A model generated the notes under the pieces. It ran no database searches and was not told the DNA's origin. It was given only the letters and a program-made list of their open reading frames with translations. From contig OX326957.1 in NCBI GenBank assembly GCA_946800325.1, positions 29,189,054-29,253,053 of the forward strand: a stretch of 64,000 nucleotides of DNA, written 5' to 3'. Made by a program: the position numbers and the translations under genes. This DNA is from Luzula sylvatica. Lineage: Eukaryota; Streptophyta; Magnoliopsida; Poales; Juncaceae. Positions 35,078 to 47,177 of the stretch are shown one piece after another. Position 1 is the first letter of the stretch, and each line of letters starts with the position of its first letter.

Positions 35078-38000
35078 ATGAAATCAAATCAAATGGCAAC
35101 ATCGAGCAAAACTTTACCAAACAAGCAAACAGCCTCACCAAAGGCAATAATCCACAAGAAATACGGAGCTAAAGCAATATACAGAGTCGAGGAGATTTCA
35201 GATCAAGGCGAGAATCCATGTCCTGGTTTGGTCGTAAACCGTCAAATCAAAGTCCAGTTCCGTTGCTTTCTCGATCTTCCTGATTTATCTGTTTCTTCCG
35301 GAATATTCTCCAAAAAGAAGGATGCTGAACAATCCGCCGCACAAATCGCCGTTGAAAAAGTAGATTTTTTTTTTTTCCTTTTTCTTTTTAATATCGCACA
35401 TATGATTTAACATAATACTTTTTTTTCTTTTTGTTATAGCTTGGTTTACAAGAAAATGTAAAGGATCCTACACCTGAAGAGGCTTTTAACGAACTAGTTA
35501 AGAGATTAAACATTGTATTTAACGATGAGGTTTGTAAACCCTAAACCCCAAAATTTACCTTCATTCTAATTCTCTTAACCTAATTTGACGTTTTTTTCTC
35601 CCTTTTTGTGAAGTTCCTCTCATCCACACATCCTCTAACGGGTCATTTAATATCCTCTCTAAAAAGAAATGGTACCAATTATTTCGGTACGATACCAATT
35701 GCAGCAATTTCAACTGGCGATGCAAAAATCAATAGTCTTTGCAAAATCATAAACCCTAATTGCGAATCAGACCCTCTTTTATCCCTCTCTCTCATCTCCA
35801 AGGCCTCAAAAGCTTCCGAATCTCTTTCTACAACCGGGTTATGGATCCAAAACTCAAACCCGTATGCAATCGAGTCCGTGGAGCCCTTGCTGAGCTGTCA
35901 AGCCGATGTATTAAAATCCGTGCAGATCAAGGTTTTGAATGTCCCTGTTGAATCGAAAGAGGAAGTGAACACATTGAGGATTGATTTGGACAAAAATAGA
36001 TATTATTTGGACCAAATTGCAAAACTTCTCGAAATTAACGACCCTTCTCACATTCTCATTTCGAGGGTCGTAGGAAAGGCTTCCTCTGAAATGAGATTCT
36101 ATTTCGCAGCTCCGCAATTTCTCCTTTGCAATTTAGACGAGTATCGATCCAGCGATGATCTTGATGCGATGATTAACGAAAGGGCGTCGTATCTCTCGGG
36201 CCAAATTATTTACGGAAATGCCATCATGGCTAATCTAGGGTTTACGTGGAGATCTTCGAGCTTGTTCTATGAAGATATGTCTTCGTGTGTTTATTATAAA
36301 ATGTTATTGCTCAGATTACCACAAGGAAGTTATAAATTATCGAGAGAATCTTTATTGGTATCGGAGCTCCCTTTTTCTTACTCTCGAACCAACTGGAGAG
36401 GATCAGTTCCGAAGGATATCCTCTCCAGTTTTTGCCGTAACCACAGACTGTCCGAACCTATATTTTCTGTTGAGAAAGTACCCGAAACTGGAGATCTCCA
36501 GTGCGAAGTGAAAGTTGTGAATAGAAGAGAGGAGCCTCTGATTGTTTGCTCTTTCTCTGACGCGTACAGAAGGGAGTCTGACGCGATTCAGAGCTCGGCT
36601 TTGAAAGTTTTGAATTGGTTCAGAGAGTTTTTCGTCCAACTGGACTCTCCAGTTGAGAAGATTTCCTCTTTTGGAATTGAAAATGCGAAGGGTTTTCAGA
36701 TTTACGCCGAAACTATTTCGCAAGAATTTTCTACGTGGATATCTCTTTACTCGAAATCATTCTTCAAAACCCAAAATTCTAACGAAATTACTCAAAATGG
36801 GGTTGTTTTGTCGAATATTGAAGGGAACGATTCAGGGGTTTTTTCGTCAATTGGCTCTTTATCATGTATAAGCTACGAAATTTATTTAATCAAAAGGAAC
36901 GATTCGAATTTAAGACATTTGGTTGAGAGAAACGAAGAGTTTGAATTCGAATTCGGTACCGGTGCAGTTATTCCTCAGGTCGAATCTTGTATTACTCAAA
37001 TTTCAGTGGACCAGTCTGCAAAATTTATTTTAAATTTGCCATCTAAAGATCTCATTCTTGCCGCTTCTGATTTTTCACACCTATCTCTAGGTATATAAAA
37101 AGGAAAAAAGTACTTTTCGTTTATTCTCGTTTTGCAGGGATATAAATGTAATTTTGCCTTTTTTTGTTAATACAGACGAGGAATGGTTATTAGAGTATAA
37201 CATGAAGTTAATAAGAGTAATGGAGCCAATGGAGGAGAGAATGGAAAAAGCCTTTTTTACCCCTCCTCTCTCTAAACAACGTGTTTTATTTGCAGTTGAA
37301 ATTATTAATAAATCCAACGCTTTCTCTTTGGTAAATTTTATATATAATTTCAATTCAATTCATCCCCAATTTAACCCTATGAAGCTTCAATTAACCCTCG
37401 ATTTAGCAATTGAACCTGCAATTTTGCAATTAATCCCTTGAATTAATATTTTATTCGATTAAATATATGCTTGAATTTTCATAAAGGTGGATTTTGGATG
37501 CGGGTCTGGAAGCTTATTGGATTCGCTATTGGATCATAATACTTGTCTTAAGAAGGTTGTAGGAGTCGATATCTCAATTCGAGCCCTCACGAGAGCCGCA
37601 AAGGTATTTTAAAAAAAAAATATTTGACAAGAAATAAAAAAAATGACTAAAAATTTGGTCTCATTGAGACGAGTTGATAAATAATTTGAATTTAATTTTT
37701 CTTAGGTTCTTCATCAAAAGCTAAGTAAAAATTGCCTAATGCAAGCTTGTCTAGAATCGGCCATTCTTTACGATGGATCCATCATGGATCTCGATGCACG
37801 TTTGTATAATTTCGATATTGCCACTTGTCTTGAGGTACATTTAATAATCCTCATTTTTGTAGAATTATATGACATATATATTTCTCATTGAAATGCAATT
37901 AATTTAGGTGATCGAACACATGGAAGACGAGGAACAAGCTCACTTATTCGGAGACATTGCACTCAGTTTATTTTGTCCAAAAATACTCATAGTCTCCACG

Positions 38001-38375
38001 CCAAATTACGAATATAACCCTATTCTCCAAAGGTCTTCTAATAAAGACGAAGATTCAGAAGAAAAGGATAAGGAGAAGTCGGTTCCTTGCAAATTCAGAA
38101 ATTTCGATCATAAATTCGAGTGGACACGAGAACAATTTGAAATCTGGGCTAATAGTCTTGCTTCGAAGCATGATTATCGCGTGGAGTTTAGCGGAGTCGG
38201 TGGATCGGGCGAAATCGAACCCGGATTTGCTTCTCAAATTGCGGTTTTTAAAAGGGGATCGAATTCATTGCGTGAATTGCAGGGGAATGAATTGCAGGGC
38301 TTGGAAGTGGGAAAGAAGAAGTATGATGTTGTGTGGGAATGGGAAGGTAATAATAATGATAACAAGAGTGATTAG
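35078..38375 (+). CDS. HEN1: HEN1 small-RNA 2'-O-methyltransferase
   Basis: Seven exons (35078-35359, 35440-35529, 35614-37090, 37176-37330, 37487-37603, 37706-37834, 37908-38375) give 905 residues; the Arabidopsis protein has 942. An N-terminal dsRNA-binding domain (about 22-96; SPKAIIHKKYGAKAIYRVEE) is followed by La-like and second dsRNA-binding regions, the PPIase-like region, and a C-terminal methyltransferase with VDFGCGSGSLLD (669-680) for S-adenosylmethionine. The metal ligands of the family are present: Glu750, Glu753 and His754 in CLEVIEH, and His818 in DHKFEW. HEN1 methylates the 3' terminal 2'-OH of both strands of miRNA and siRNA duplexes, protecting them from uridylation and decay. 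All junctions are GT-AG and in phase. A second in-frame ATG at 35093 could also start translation. Confidence 0.96.
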
Positions 38376-38823
38376 TTTTAATAAAAGATGAGTAAATCTA
38401 GTTTAAGAAGGTATAATCATGACTGAAATTAAGAATATATATTTTGTTAGTTTGAACGATGGTTAGTTTTAAATTGTGACACTCGATTAAAGAACATTAT
38501 CGACATAATATTACTATTAAAAATCATTTCTCATTCATTTTTATAGTGAAAATGACAAATTTATAATCATAAAGAAAAAATAAATTAAGGAAAAGAAAAT
38601 TTATAATCTCTGTTTTGTATCCAATAATATCTCTTATCCTCAATACCCTCCAATATCTCAGTGTAAGATTGAATTTGGTGGCAATATTTTGCAAAAAGAA
38701 AAAGGATGATTTCCCCCTAAAATCATGGTAGTTATTTGACAGTTATATTAATGTACTGTCAAGGTTTTTCGATGCTCCAAAAGCACCTTGTGAAGGTGCT
38801 GAACAAATTTGCGCAATTAATGC
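38376..38823. other. HEN1 downstream region, start of an old duplicated LINE piece
   Basis: From about 38625 the sequence (CAATATCTCAGTGTAAGATT, CCCTAAAATCATGGTA, CACCTTGTGAAGG) matches 40215-40460, so a LINE-derived piece was duplicated. No open frame remains. Confidence 0.5.
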
Positions 38824-38831
38824 ATGACAAT

Positions 38832-39431
38832 TAGGGGTGTCAACGGTTCGGATCCGGTTCGGATATTGGTCATACCAGATCCATATCCATATTGTCGGAT
38901 CCGGATACGGTTCGGATAATAAACGGATACGGATACGGTTCGGATATTGTCGGATACGGATACGGATATGGTTCTGTTTCGGATATTAAAACGGATATTA
39001 TGTTATCATAACGTAACTTACTTTTTAGCTATAAATATATATAATTTGTGACATGAACGATAAATATGATTATATTTAAACATAATTTTACGATTGTGAG
39101 TTAAATCATTTACAAATCATTAATTTGTATATGTTTTTTCAACTAATATCAAATATAATACATAAAAATAATATATAATATGAGTATCCGGATCCGATTT
39201 CGGATACTCGAATCTAGTTTCGAGTATCCGGATCCTAAAAATACCCGGATCCGGAACACGGATCCGGTTCCCGCACCAAAACCGAATATCGAATCCGGTT
39301 CCGGATCTTAAAATTAACAACCAGATCCATATCCGGATCCACTCGGATTCGGATATTTTTTTCGAATCCGGATATTTTTTCGGATACGGTTCGGGTCGGT
39401 TCGGGCAATATCCACACCATTGACATCCCTA
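38832..39431. mobile_element. hAT-type MITE, 600 bp
   Basis: Inverted ends TAGGGGTGTCAACGG and CCATTGACATCCCTA are flanked by the perfect 8-bp duplication ATGACAAT (38824-38831 and 39432-39439). The ends and size class match the element at 10090. The interior is full of CGGATCCGGATACGG-like words. The duplicated copy at about 40448 (GGATGACAACC) shows the site without the insertion. Confidence 0.9.
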
Positions 39432-40587
39432 ATGACAATGTATATATGCTACAGTTAACACTTGAGTTATGTTGCGCGTATGCAAATACGGGTATCGAGT
39501 CGAATAAGATACAGAGACGACAATTCCCAATAATTCTAGCATATGTATACAACTAATATATTGTATTTTTAATTATATATAATATAATATAATAAAAAGA
39601 TGACCTGTATTTTAATTGGGAAAGAAAAGAAATTTGAGTTTAGTAATGGATAACTAGCAATTTGGACAGAACTTTTGAGTTGTAGAAGTTACATTTCTAG
39701 GATTTATTTGACAGGAGATTACAATATTAGAGAGAGACGGGTGCATATTTTTTAATTTTGAATTGAAGGATTTAGTTCTCTCAGATTTGTATTAAAAAAA
39801 TATGAGTTTCAGTTACAATGATCTCGGTAATGTAAGTAAATACGAGAAATATAACATAGAGGGATCCTATTAGTGTGTGACTAGTGGCCTAGTTCTTCGA
39901 GGCTTGGCCTTACACACAACACGTCTGTTACTCCTCAACTAGTTCTTTGCTCGCATAGATTGTTCCATCGGGTGGATTGAGCTAGGATTTGACTGATAAT
40001 CATGAGTACATTTAGTGATTTTCTTCACTAGTTGGATTGCTTGCATTGTGTATAGTGGTATGCCATTCATCGTCGGTTTGGCCATCGTTAGCCTACCACC
40101 TGTCGAGAGTTACCGGCCTTTTCTGGGATGATAACCTCGCATGCAATTTGTCGAGTAGTGGTTGGAAAATAATACGTCTTGATTTTCTAATTGTAAGAGG
40201 TAATTCTAGATATTTCAATGTCTTCCAATATCTTAGATGTAAAATATTGAATTTGTTAGACAATATTTTAGCGAAGGAACAAGCATGAATTTCTCCCAAA
40301 ATCATGGTATGACCGTCTTATTTGAATTGGATTCGAATCGCAAATGGCATGAATAGGTGTATGACAACCTAATTCGTGCAACTAAAGTCATGCTTTTTTG
40401 ATGTTCAAAATCACCTTGTGAATGAACTGAACTAATTCGTGCAACTAAAGGATGACAACCTATGTTGCACGGATACCGTTACGAACTTACGAGTAGCATA
40501 TTCAATACGTATAGAATACGATTTGATTTGATTTGATTTATTTATTTATTAATACAAGAGGTGTATGACATTTTGCCAATGTCTTAA
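39432..40587. other. Degenerate LINE-derived sequence
   Basis: The interval carries the second copy of the duplicated piece (about 40200-40510) and the reverse transcriptase remnant at 40087-40305. No intact gene is present. Confidence 0.4.
40087..40305 (-). pseudogene. LINE reverse transcriptase remnant
   Basis: The minus-strand frame reads ILHLRYWKTLKYLELPL, then RIIFQPLLDKLHARLSS. This is the region just after the polymerase core, KYLGLPLS...LIFQPLINKM in the LINE at 52.4-55 kb. It is a short fragment with no start. Confidence 0.65.
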
Positions 40588-40822
40588 AAAAAAAAGTTAT
40601 ATCATACATCTTTTTTCTTATAATACATTCTTTTCAATGATATTTTGAATAATTATCAATTAATGAGTATTTAAAGTAATTTTTCAAGTGGATTTATCTA
40701 TGAATGATAGGTTAAATAGGAAACATGTATGTTCATTAAAGAAAAAATATCAATTAAAAATAAATTTTATCATGCACCTTTCTAAATACCCGAAATACTC
40801 TTTTAAAATGGTGTATGATACT
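40588..40822. mobile_element. MITE of the TATCATACACC family, cut by the copia element
   Basis: It aligns with the element at 56760-57022 along its length (ATAATTATCAATTAATG, AAATTTTATCATGCACC) and has inverted ends TATCATACATC and GGTGTATGATA. The copia element inserted at its right end. Confidence 0.7.
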
Positions 40823-41033
40823 TGAAAGAGTTAGAGAGAGAGAGAGAAATTGAAGAGAGAGAAAATAATTTTCGTGAATAGTAATGAACAGTGATGAACA
40901 GTACGGCGGCATTTGTTTTTATACTCTCTCAAACTAATACACAAAAACCAAATACGCAGGGACTAAAATGAATAATAACACAAATCTAAATAGATCATCC
41001 ATTAGCTTAACGGATGCTCCATTAGTCTTAACA
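40823..41033 (-). repeat. 3' LTR of the copia element
   Basis: 211 bp. It includes the polyprotein stop codon TAA at 41028-41030. A GA-rich run (GAGAGAGAGAGA) lies near its outer end. Confidence 0.95.
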
Positions 41034-44000
41034 TCCCCCCTCAAACGAAACCGGGGAGGCATGAACGGTGAGTTTGGAACGAAGAACACTGAAACGCGGA
41101 GCGGGAAGAGCTTTGGTGAGGGCATCCGCGACTTGATCGGAGGAGCAAATGAATTTCACTTGTAATTGCTTGGAATCAATGCGATCACGGATGAAGTGAA
41201 AATCAATCTCGATGTGCTTCGTTCGAGCATGGAAGACGGGGTTGGACGCAAGGAAGGTTGCACCCAAGTTATCGCACCAAAGTACCGGCGAGGATAGAAG
41301 AGGAAAATTGAGCTCACGGAGAAGAGATTGGAGCCAAATTACCTCGGCGGTGGCCATGGCGAGACTCCGGTATTCCGATTCGGTACTTGACCGAGCAACG
41401 GTATGTTGCTTCTTTGAGCTCCAAGAAACGAGATTCGGTCCGAGGTAGATGCAAAATCCCGTCGTGGAGCGGCGATCATCGGGACAACTCGCCCAATCGG
41501 CATCGGAATACGCATGAAGGGTCGGAGCATCAAGGTTGGAGAGATGCAAGCCGTGAGTAAGGGATCCTTTTAAATAGCGAAGTACCCGTTTCACCGCGAT
41601 CCAATGGTGCTCGGTGGGACAATGCATGAATTGCGAGAGCCGGTTGACCGCAAAGGAAATGTCCGGTCGGGTAATAGTGGCATATTGAAGTGCACCTACA
41701 ACACTCCGATATTCAAAAGGATCGTCGAGAGGTTTACCTTCGTACTTGGAGAGAACCGAGCCCGATGGAAGAGGAGAAGAAATCGGCTTGGCTCCATCCA
41801 TTTTTGTTTTCCCGAGAAGCGAGGAGATATAGCGAGCTTGGTTGAGGTGAATGCCGTTGGGGGTTTGAACGGCATGGATTCCGAGAAAGTACGAGAGGAC
41901 ACCGAGATCCTTCAACGAGAATTGAGCATCAAGTTCGCGAATGAGGGTGTCGACGATGGACTCATCACTACCCGAAATGATGATATCATCAACATACACA
42001 AGAAGAAATACCGTATGGTCATCGCGTGTACGGATGAAAAGAGATGAATCCGATGAAGACACAATGAAGCCGAGACTAAGGAGGGCCGAGCGAAGTTTAT
42101 GAAACCACGCACGTGGCGCTTGTTTGAGACCGTAAAGTGCCTTTTTCAACAAACACACATGGTTGGGAAATTCCGAGTTAATAAAACCGGGAGGTTGAGA
42201 CATGTATACCGTCTCATGAAGATCCCCGTGAAGAAAGGCATTGTTGACATCAAGTTGTCGTAGGGACCAACCGCGTGAAATTGCGATGGAGAGCACCACC
42301 CGAATTGTAACCGGTTTGACAACCGGACTAAATGTCTCCGTATAATCAACACCTTCGGTTTGGTTATAACCTTTGGCGACCAACCGCGCCTTGTGGCGTT
42401 CAATCGACCCATCCGAGCGCCGTTTGAGCTTGTACACCCATTTGCATCCCACGACGTTTTGGTTGGAGGGTGGTGGTACGAGAATCCACGTCTTGTTTTG
42501 AACGAGCGCATCGAGTTCATGGGCCATGGCTTGACGCCAAGGAAGATGCTTGTTGGCATTCGAGAAACACGTCGGTTCGTCATCATCCACGGATACGGAG
42601 AAGGCTAAGGGATGCTTCGTGGCCGTATAGAGGTGGTAATCGGAGAGGTCTTTGAGGCGACGCGTGTTGGCACGTTGACGAGTGATCATTGGGTGTCGAG
42701 AAGCGGGAACGACGAGTGTCGACGTAGACGAGGAAGAAGGTAGGGGCACGTCGGGGGGTAAGACCGAGGTATTCTCGGCGAGGTCGGTGGTGGTCAGCGG
42801 TCTCGGCGGACTAGGAGGGTCTCGGTTTGGCACGTCGGGGGATAAGACCGAGGTATGCTCGGCGGACTCGGTAGGGCACGACGGTCTCGGCGGACTAGGA
42901 GGGGTATGTGGTACGGTCTCGGTGGTACCAGTGGTGCGCGAAGGAACCGGCCGAATTGCCTCAACATGAGAGTGACCACCGCGCAAGTCCGCCCCGCGAG
43001 TATGAGGGACGGGCGTCGACGTCGAATGCCGAGCAATGTCCTCCCGAGTGTCCCTAAAAAATGGCAAAACCGTTAGAGGAGAGTAAAACGTATCAATAGT
43101 CCGAGAGGAAGGCGGGTAATGTCGCGTGGCAAACGGAAATGTTTGTTCGTCGAAGGTGACATCACGACTAATGTACACTCGATTCGTCTCAAGATGAAGG
43201 CATTTGTATCCTTTGTGGCTCGATGAATACCCCATAAAGACACACGGTAGCGAGCGAAATTCGAGCTTGTTCTTATTGTAGGGGCGCAAGTTCGGAAAGC
43301 ATGCGCATCCAAGGACTCGTAAGAACGCATAATCCGGCTCTTGCTGGAAAAGACACTCGAAAGGGGATTTTTGCGAGGATATAGGTAAGCGATTGATAAT
43401 GAAAATAACGCTTGAAAATACCTCATCCCAATATTCGAGAGGGATGGAAGCCGAGGAGATGCACGAAAGGGCGAGCTCGAGGATATGGCGATGTTTGCGC
43501 TCGGCTACACCGTTTTGCTCGGGGGTGTGAGGGCATGAGAGTTGAGGCGTGATGTCGGGATGAAGTCGAAAAATCGGCTTGTATTCGGTACCACCATCCG
43601 TTTGGAGAACCTTGATGGATCTAGCAAACAAGTTTTCCACAACCTTTTTAAATTTCTCAAACACAACCGACACTTGGTCCTTGGAAGAAAGAAAATATAA
43701 CCAAGTGAAGCGAGAGAATTCATCAACAAAAATGACATAATACTTATAACCCGAATTCGATACAACCGGAGACGGACCCCACAAATCCGAATGAACAACA
43801 TCAAGAGGAAACTTAGCACGAAAAATAGAACGAGAAAACGGTAATTTGTGTGCTTTCGCTTTAGAACAATCGGTACAAAAAGAAATAGTTTTAGACATAG
43901 TCGGAAGAGAAAACTTCGTTAAAAGATGAGCGGTGGTGGAAGATGACGCATGACAAAACCGACGATGCCACGTATCGGCGGAAACTCGACTCGTCAAGAA

Positions 44001-46019
44001 AGCTAGGGGAGAAGACACTAGGGAAGAAGAAAGCTTGTAAAGACCATCAACAAGAGTGGCTTGAAGAAGCACCTTGTGCGTTGCTCGATCCTTGACAAAA
44101 CAAAGAGAAGAATAGAATTCAAGATAAACATTATTGTCACGAGTAAAACGAGAGATACTTAAAAGATTTTGAGTAATGGACGGGACATGAAGAATATCTT
44201 TTAAAATAAAAGATTTAGATGGAGAAGAAATACGAGAAGACCCAAGATTAAGAATTTTTAAACCTTCACCATTGCCGACACGTAATTGATCATGGCCGAG
44301 ATACATGGAGTGGGTCGAGAGGTTGTTGAGATCGGCCGTCACATGATGCGTGGCACCTGTATCAAGAAACCACTCGGTGGGAACGACGGAGTTCGGTGGA
44401 GCATTGGTGGAGATGGCTTGCGCGGTTTGGGCTTGAGGCGAAGCATTCGTCATCGGTTGAATAGTGGCGTCGAAACGGCTCCAACAACGCAACGCAACAT
44501 GGCCCGGCTTGTCGCAAATTTGGCACACGTCTTCGGATTTACGTCCCCCACGACCATTGCGGCCACCACGTCCACCATTGCCGCGACCACGATTCGGAAA
44601 GGGAGGCCTCGAAAACCGGGGAGGTGCGGTGTGAACCGGTGTCGGAAGTAAACCTGCAAAAGAGTTCGGAACCTTAGGTTTGGCGGCGGCAATTTGGGCA
44701 ACTGGCGGCATAGCATCATGAGAGTCGATGCGACGCTCGAGGCAACGAAGGTGACCGAGAAGCTCCATGAGAGGCAACGGATTCGGACGCATGGAAACGT
44801 TCATGACAAAAGCGTCGTACTCCCGGCCAAGTCCGTTGAGGATGTGGTGAACAAGATCCATCTCCGAAATTGGGGACCCCAAAGAAGCGAGGCGATCCGC
44901 AAATGTTTGCATCTTTTGTACGTAATCCGAGCAAGAAAGGGAGTCCTTTTTGGTCGAGTGGAGAAGTTGCTTGATTTCGAGGAGAGAGGACATCGCCGGA
45001 TTTGCGTATAATTGATGGATCACTCGCCAAAGATCCAAGGACGTGCGACAATTTACAAATTGAACAAGTACCGTCTCGGAGAGGGATGAGAAAAGCCACG
45101 CAAGGATGAGAGCATCTTGACGTTTCCACAAGTCGTGATGCGGATTGAGGGCAAAAGAATAAGATTCGCCGTCTTGAACGGTAATATGCGCGGGAGGCGA
45201 GAGTTGAGAACCGTCGACGAAATGCATGAGTCCGTAACCGGTTAGAACCGGAATGACTTGCGATTTCCAAAGGAGAAAATTTTCGCGAGTCAACTTGATT
45301 GAGAGCGGGTGATTGAATGTAACCGGTGAGCGAGAGGTAGGTGTATCACCCGAATAAGAGAAGTTGGCACTAATTGGCGGAGTCGGATTTGGTATTTGCG
45401 GACCGTATGTGCCAAGTGGGGTCGCAAAGTGAGAACCGAACGATCCGGCCGGAGTAAAAAGAGAGGCGGAAGCTTGAGAGGTGGTTTGTGGACCGGGAAA
45501 TCCGGGCGGAAAAGAGGGAGAGGTGAGGTTGGGGCTGAAGAATGTTGTGCCCGCGAGGAGTTGGGGGCCATGGGCCGCGAGTAGATGGGGCCAGGGGCTG
45601 TGGAGAGGGGCTGTTGAGAGGGGCCAGGGGCTGTTGAGAGGAGCTGTTGAGAGGGGCTGTTGAGAGGAGCTGTTGAGAAGATGAGGGCCAGGAGATGTTG
45701 TGCCCGCGTAGCCCGGGGCGAGGGATTGAGGGCCCGGGGCGAGGGGATGATGGCCCGGGGCGAGGGGATGAGAGCCCGGGGCGAGGAGAAGGGGGCCAGG
45801 AGAGGTGACGGCCAGGGGAGGTGGAGGCGGGCAGTTTGAGAGAAAATTTGCGGCAGCTAGGTTAGAGGAGGTGTTGTCGGCGGCTAGGGTTTGGGCCTCA
45901 GCTTGAGAGGAAATTTGCGGTGGCGCCGGCGGTAGAAGGAGGAGATTACCGCGGGTAGAGTCTTCGTGCGCCATGGTTGTGCCGCTAGTAGGAGCTTGGT
46001 GTTCGCCGGATTTCACCAT
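41028..46019 (-). CDS. Copia gag-pol polyprotein, intact
   Basis: One open frame of 1663 residues from ATG at 46019 ([10 protein letters not shown]), three bases after the primer site. The frame is open further upstream into the LTR, but those starts lie in the leader. A Pro/Ala/Ser-rich start leads to a gag domain (about 265-450), a zinc knuckle [14 protein letters not shown] (about 496-509), protease DTGATHH (about 551), integrase with [16 protein letters not shown] and [11 protein letters not shown] (Asp about 742, Asp about 806, Glu about 838), reverse transcriptase with [13 protein letters not shown] (about 1342), and RNase H with YSDADWASC and [10 protein letters not shown] (about 1503-1555). 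No frame breaks or missing catalytic motifs are seen, so it may be capable of movement. Confidence 0.96.
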   Translation of the reverse strand: MVKSGEHQAPTSGTTMAHEDSTRGNLLLLPPAPPQISSQAEAQTLAADNTSSNLAAANFLSNCPPPPPLAVTSPGPLLLAPGSHPLAPGHHPLAPGPQSLAPGYAGTTSPGPHLLNSSSQQPLSTAPLNSPWPLSTAPLHSPWPHLLAAHGPQLLAGTTFFSPNLTSPSFPPGFPGPQTTSQASASLFTPAGSFGSHFATPLGTYGPQIPNPTPPISANFSYSGDTPTSRSPVTFNHPLSIKLTRENFLLWKSQVIPVLTGYGLMHFVDGSQLSPPAHITVQDGESYSFALNPHHDLWKRQDALILAWLFSSLSETVLVQFVNCRTSLDLWRVIHQLYANPAMSSLLEIKQLLHSTKKDSLSCSDYVQKMQTFADRLASLGSPISEMDLVHHILNGLGREYDAFVMNVSMRPNPLPLMELLGHLRCLERRIDSHDAMPPVAQIAAAKPKVPNSFAGLLPTPVHTAPPRFSRPPFPNRGRGNGGRGGRNGRGGRKSEDVCQICDKPGHVALRCWSRFDATIQPMTNASPQAQTAQAISTNAPPNSVVPTEWFLDTGATHHVTADLNNLSTHSMYLGHDQLRVGNGEGLKILNLGSSRISSPSKSFILKDILHVPSITQNLLSISRFTRDNNVYLEFYSSLCFVKDRATHKVLLQATLVDGLYKLSSSLVSSPLAFLTSRVSADTWHRRFCHASSSTTAHLLTKFSLPTMSKTISFCTDCSKAKAHKLPFSRSIFRAKFPLDVVHSDLWGPSPVVSNSGYKYYVIFVDEFSRFTWLYFLSSKDQVSVVFEKFKKVVENLFARSIKVLQTDGGTEYKPIFRLHPDITPQLSCPHTPEQNGVAERKHRHILELALSCISSASIPLEYWDEVFSSVIFIINRLPISSQKSPFECLFQQEPDYAFLRVLGCACFPNLRPYNKNKLEFRSLPCVFMGYSSSHKGYKCLHLETNRVYISRDVTFDEQTFPFATRHYPPSSRTIDTFYSPLTVLPFFRDTREDIARHSTSTPVPHTRGADLRGGHSHVEAIRPVPSRTTGTTETVPHTPPSPPRPSCPTESAEHTSVLSPDVPNRDPPSPPRPLTTTDLAENTSVLPPDVPLPSSSSTSTLVVPASRHPMITRQRANTRRLKDLSDYHLYTATKHPLAFSVSVDDDEPTCFSNANKHLPWRQAMAHELDALVQNKTWILVPPPSNQNVVGCKWVYKLKRRSDGSIERHKARLVAKGYNQTEGVDYTETFSPVVKPVTIRVVLSIAISRGWSLRQLDVNNAFLHGDLHETVYMSQPPGFINSEFPNHVCLLKKALYGLKQAPRAWFHKLRSALLSLGFIVSSSDSSLFIRTRDDHTVFLLVYVDDIIISGSDESIVDTLIRELDAQFSLKDLGVLSYFLGIHAVQTPNGIHLNQARYISSLLGKTKMDGAKPISSPLPSGSVLSKYEGKPLDDPFEYRSVVGALQYATITRPDISFAVNRLSQFMHCPTEHHWIAVKRVLRYLKGSLTHGLHLSNLDAPTLHAYSDADWASCPDDRRSTTGFCIYLGPNLVSWSSKKQHTVARSSTESEYRSLAMATAEVIWLQSLLRELNFPLLSSPVLWCDNLGATFLASNPVFHARTKHIEIDFHFIRDRIDSKQLQVKFICSSDQVADALTKALPAPRFSVLRSKLTVHASPVSFEGGC
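41034..41046 (-). other. Polypurine tract
   Basis: On the minus strand GTTTGAGGGGGGA directly precedes the 3' LTR (TGTTAAG). It is also coding: its bases read FEGG at the end of the polyprotein. Confidence 0.85.
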
Positions 46020-46022
46020 GTC

Positions 46023-46034
46023 GCTCTGATACCA
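46023..46034 (-). other. Primer binding site, initiator Met-tRNA
   Basis: On the minus strand TGGTATCAGAGC follows the 5' LTR without a gap. It is complementary to the 3' end of plant initiator methionine tRNA, the usual copia primer. Confidence 0.93.
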
Positions 46035-46245
46035 TGAAAGAGTTAGAGAGAGAGAGAGAAATTGAAGAGAGAGAAAATAATTTTCGTGAATAGTAATGAA
46101 CAGTGATGAACAGTACGGCGGCATTTGTTTTTATACTCTCTCAAACTAATACACAAAAACCAAATACGCAGGGACTAAAATGAATAATAACACAAATCTA
46201 AATGGATCATCCATTAGCTTAACGGATGCTCCATTAGTCTTAACA
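46035..46245 (-). repeat. 5' LTR of the copia element
   Basis: 211 bp, one mismatch to the 3' LTR. It holds the promoter of the element; a TATA-like TATAAAAACAAATG lies mid-LTR on the minus strand. Confidence 0.95.
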
Positions 46246-47177
46246 ATACTCCTCGCTTCTCCGCTACCATTCCTACCACCTCCTCTCCGCCTCCGCCTCC
46301 GCCTCCGCCTCCACCTCCACCTCCACCTCCACCTCCACCTCCACCAGCGTCCAGCCACTCCTTCAGGTTTGACACTCCTCGCTTCTCCTCTCCAGTCAGT
46401 ACCCCTGCGACCGAGTCCGTAACGGGTCGGATCTGACTCATTTTGACTCTTTTTCGGCTTCTTTCAACTCGTGATTTTGTTTGATCTTGAAAGATTGGGT
46501 TTCGTTACAGACCCACACTGCTTCGAGTAATGCCTTGATTTGTAACCCTTGTGGAAGGAGTGGCCTGCTTCGAGTGTGCAGATCTGAAACGTGCTGTTTT
46601 GTCGGGGCTATTGATTCCTTAACCAGCTTCCAATGCTCGAGTTGTAGCTCCTCGCACCATCATCAATGAAGAATAGAGTTTTTCTTCGATAGCAAGAAGG
46701 GCGTTGGGATCATCTTTATATCTTATTCTCTTTATGGCTAGGACGTCGATTCAAGATAGTGATGACGTTTTTTAGCAATTGTGCCCATCCCGGACTCCTT
46801 CTCAAGATGGACACGTCACCGGCGTATGGCACATGGTGCCAACAAAGGAAAACGAATCAATTTCGGATTATAACTTCGGCACAGGCAAATGACACATGGT
46901 GCCGGTGAAGGAAAGCAGATCGATTCCGGGTGAGAATTTCAACATCGGCAAATGGCACATGGTGCCGGCAAAGAACAGACGAGGACGCAAAAAGCAGACG
47001 GCACACCTACATAAATTATTGATGAGCGGATTTCACTTGGTGACGGTGGTCGTCAAATAATTTGGGTTTGCTAACCCTAATTAGAGTTCTTTGTTTCTTT
47101 ATTTTTCTATGAGTTAATTGAGCTTTGAGCTATGTAATTCTAAGAAAATTGTAACCTTCCTCCTCTTTTAATATATA
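46246..47177. other. Unidentified GC-richer segment
   Basis: It starts with a CCT/CCG/CCA microsatellite (about 46281-46345). Splice-like GTTACAG at about 46504-46510 precedes a short frame with CNPCGRSGLLRVC and CSSC, possibly a captured B-box-type zinc-finger piece (weak). At 46830-46970 the phrase AAATGGCACATGGTGCCGGC recurs three times. The last 100 bp (AAATTGTAACCTTCCTCC, then TTTTAATATAT) resemble the end of an LTR. Base composition differs sharply from both sides, suggesting transposed material. Confidence 0.4.
46281..46345 (+). repeat. CCT/CCG/CCA microsatellite
   Basis: Trinucleotide and hexanucleotide repeats CCTCCG then CCTCCA. The frame would give poly-Pro, but no gene model supports translation. 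Confidence 0.85.

Larger units (their letters stand above)
40823..46245 (-). mobile_element. Complete Ty1/copia LTR retrotransposon
   Basis: 5423 bp, flanked by the 5-bp duplication ATACT (40818-40822 and 46246-46250). The LTRs (40823-41033 and 46035-46245) are 211 bp each, TG...CA, and differ at one base (A at about 40992, G at about 46204). Order on the minus strand: 5' LTR, primer site, polyprotein, polypurine tract, 3' LTR. Domain order protease, integrase, reverse transcriptase, RNase H is that of copia elements. One difference in 211 bp implies a recent insertion. Confidence 0.97.

Noticed and set aside
42682..43076. Gly/Arg-rich plus-strand frames within the copia element
   Set aside because: They lie opposite the Pro-rich linker of the intact polyprotein and have no family signature.
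46481..46669. B-box zinc-finger gene
   Set aside because: Only one short frame with four to six Cys and no His spacing I could match with confidence; kept as a weak remark in the segment entry, not called as a gene.
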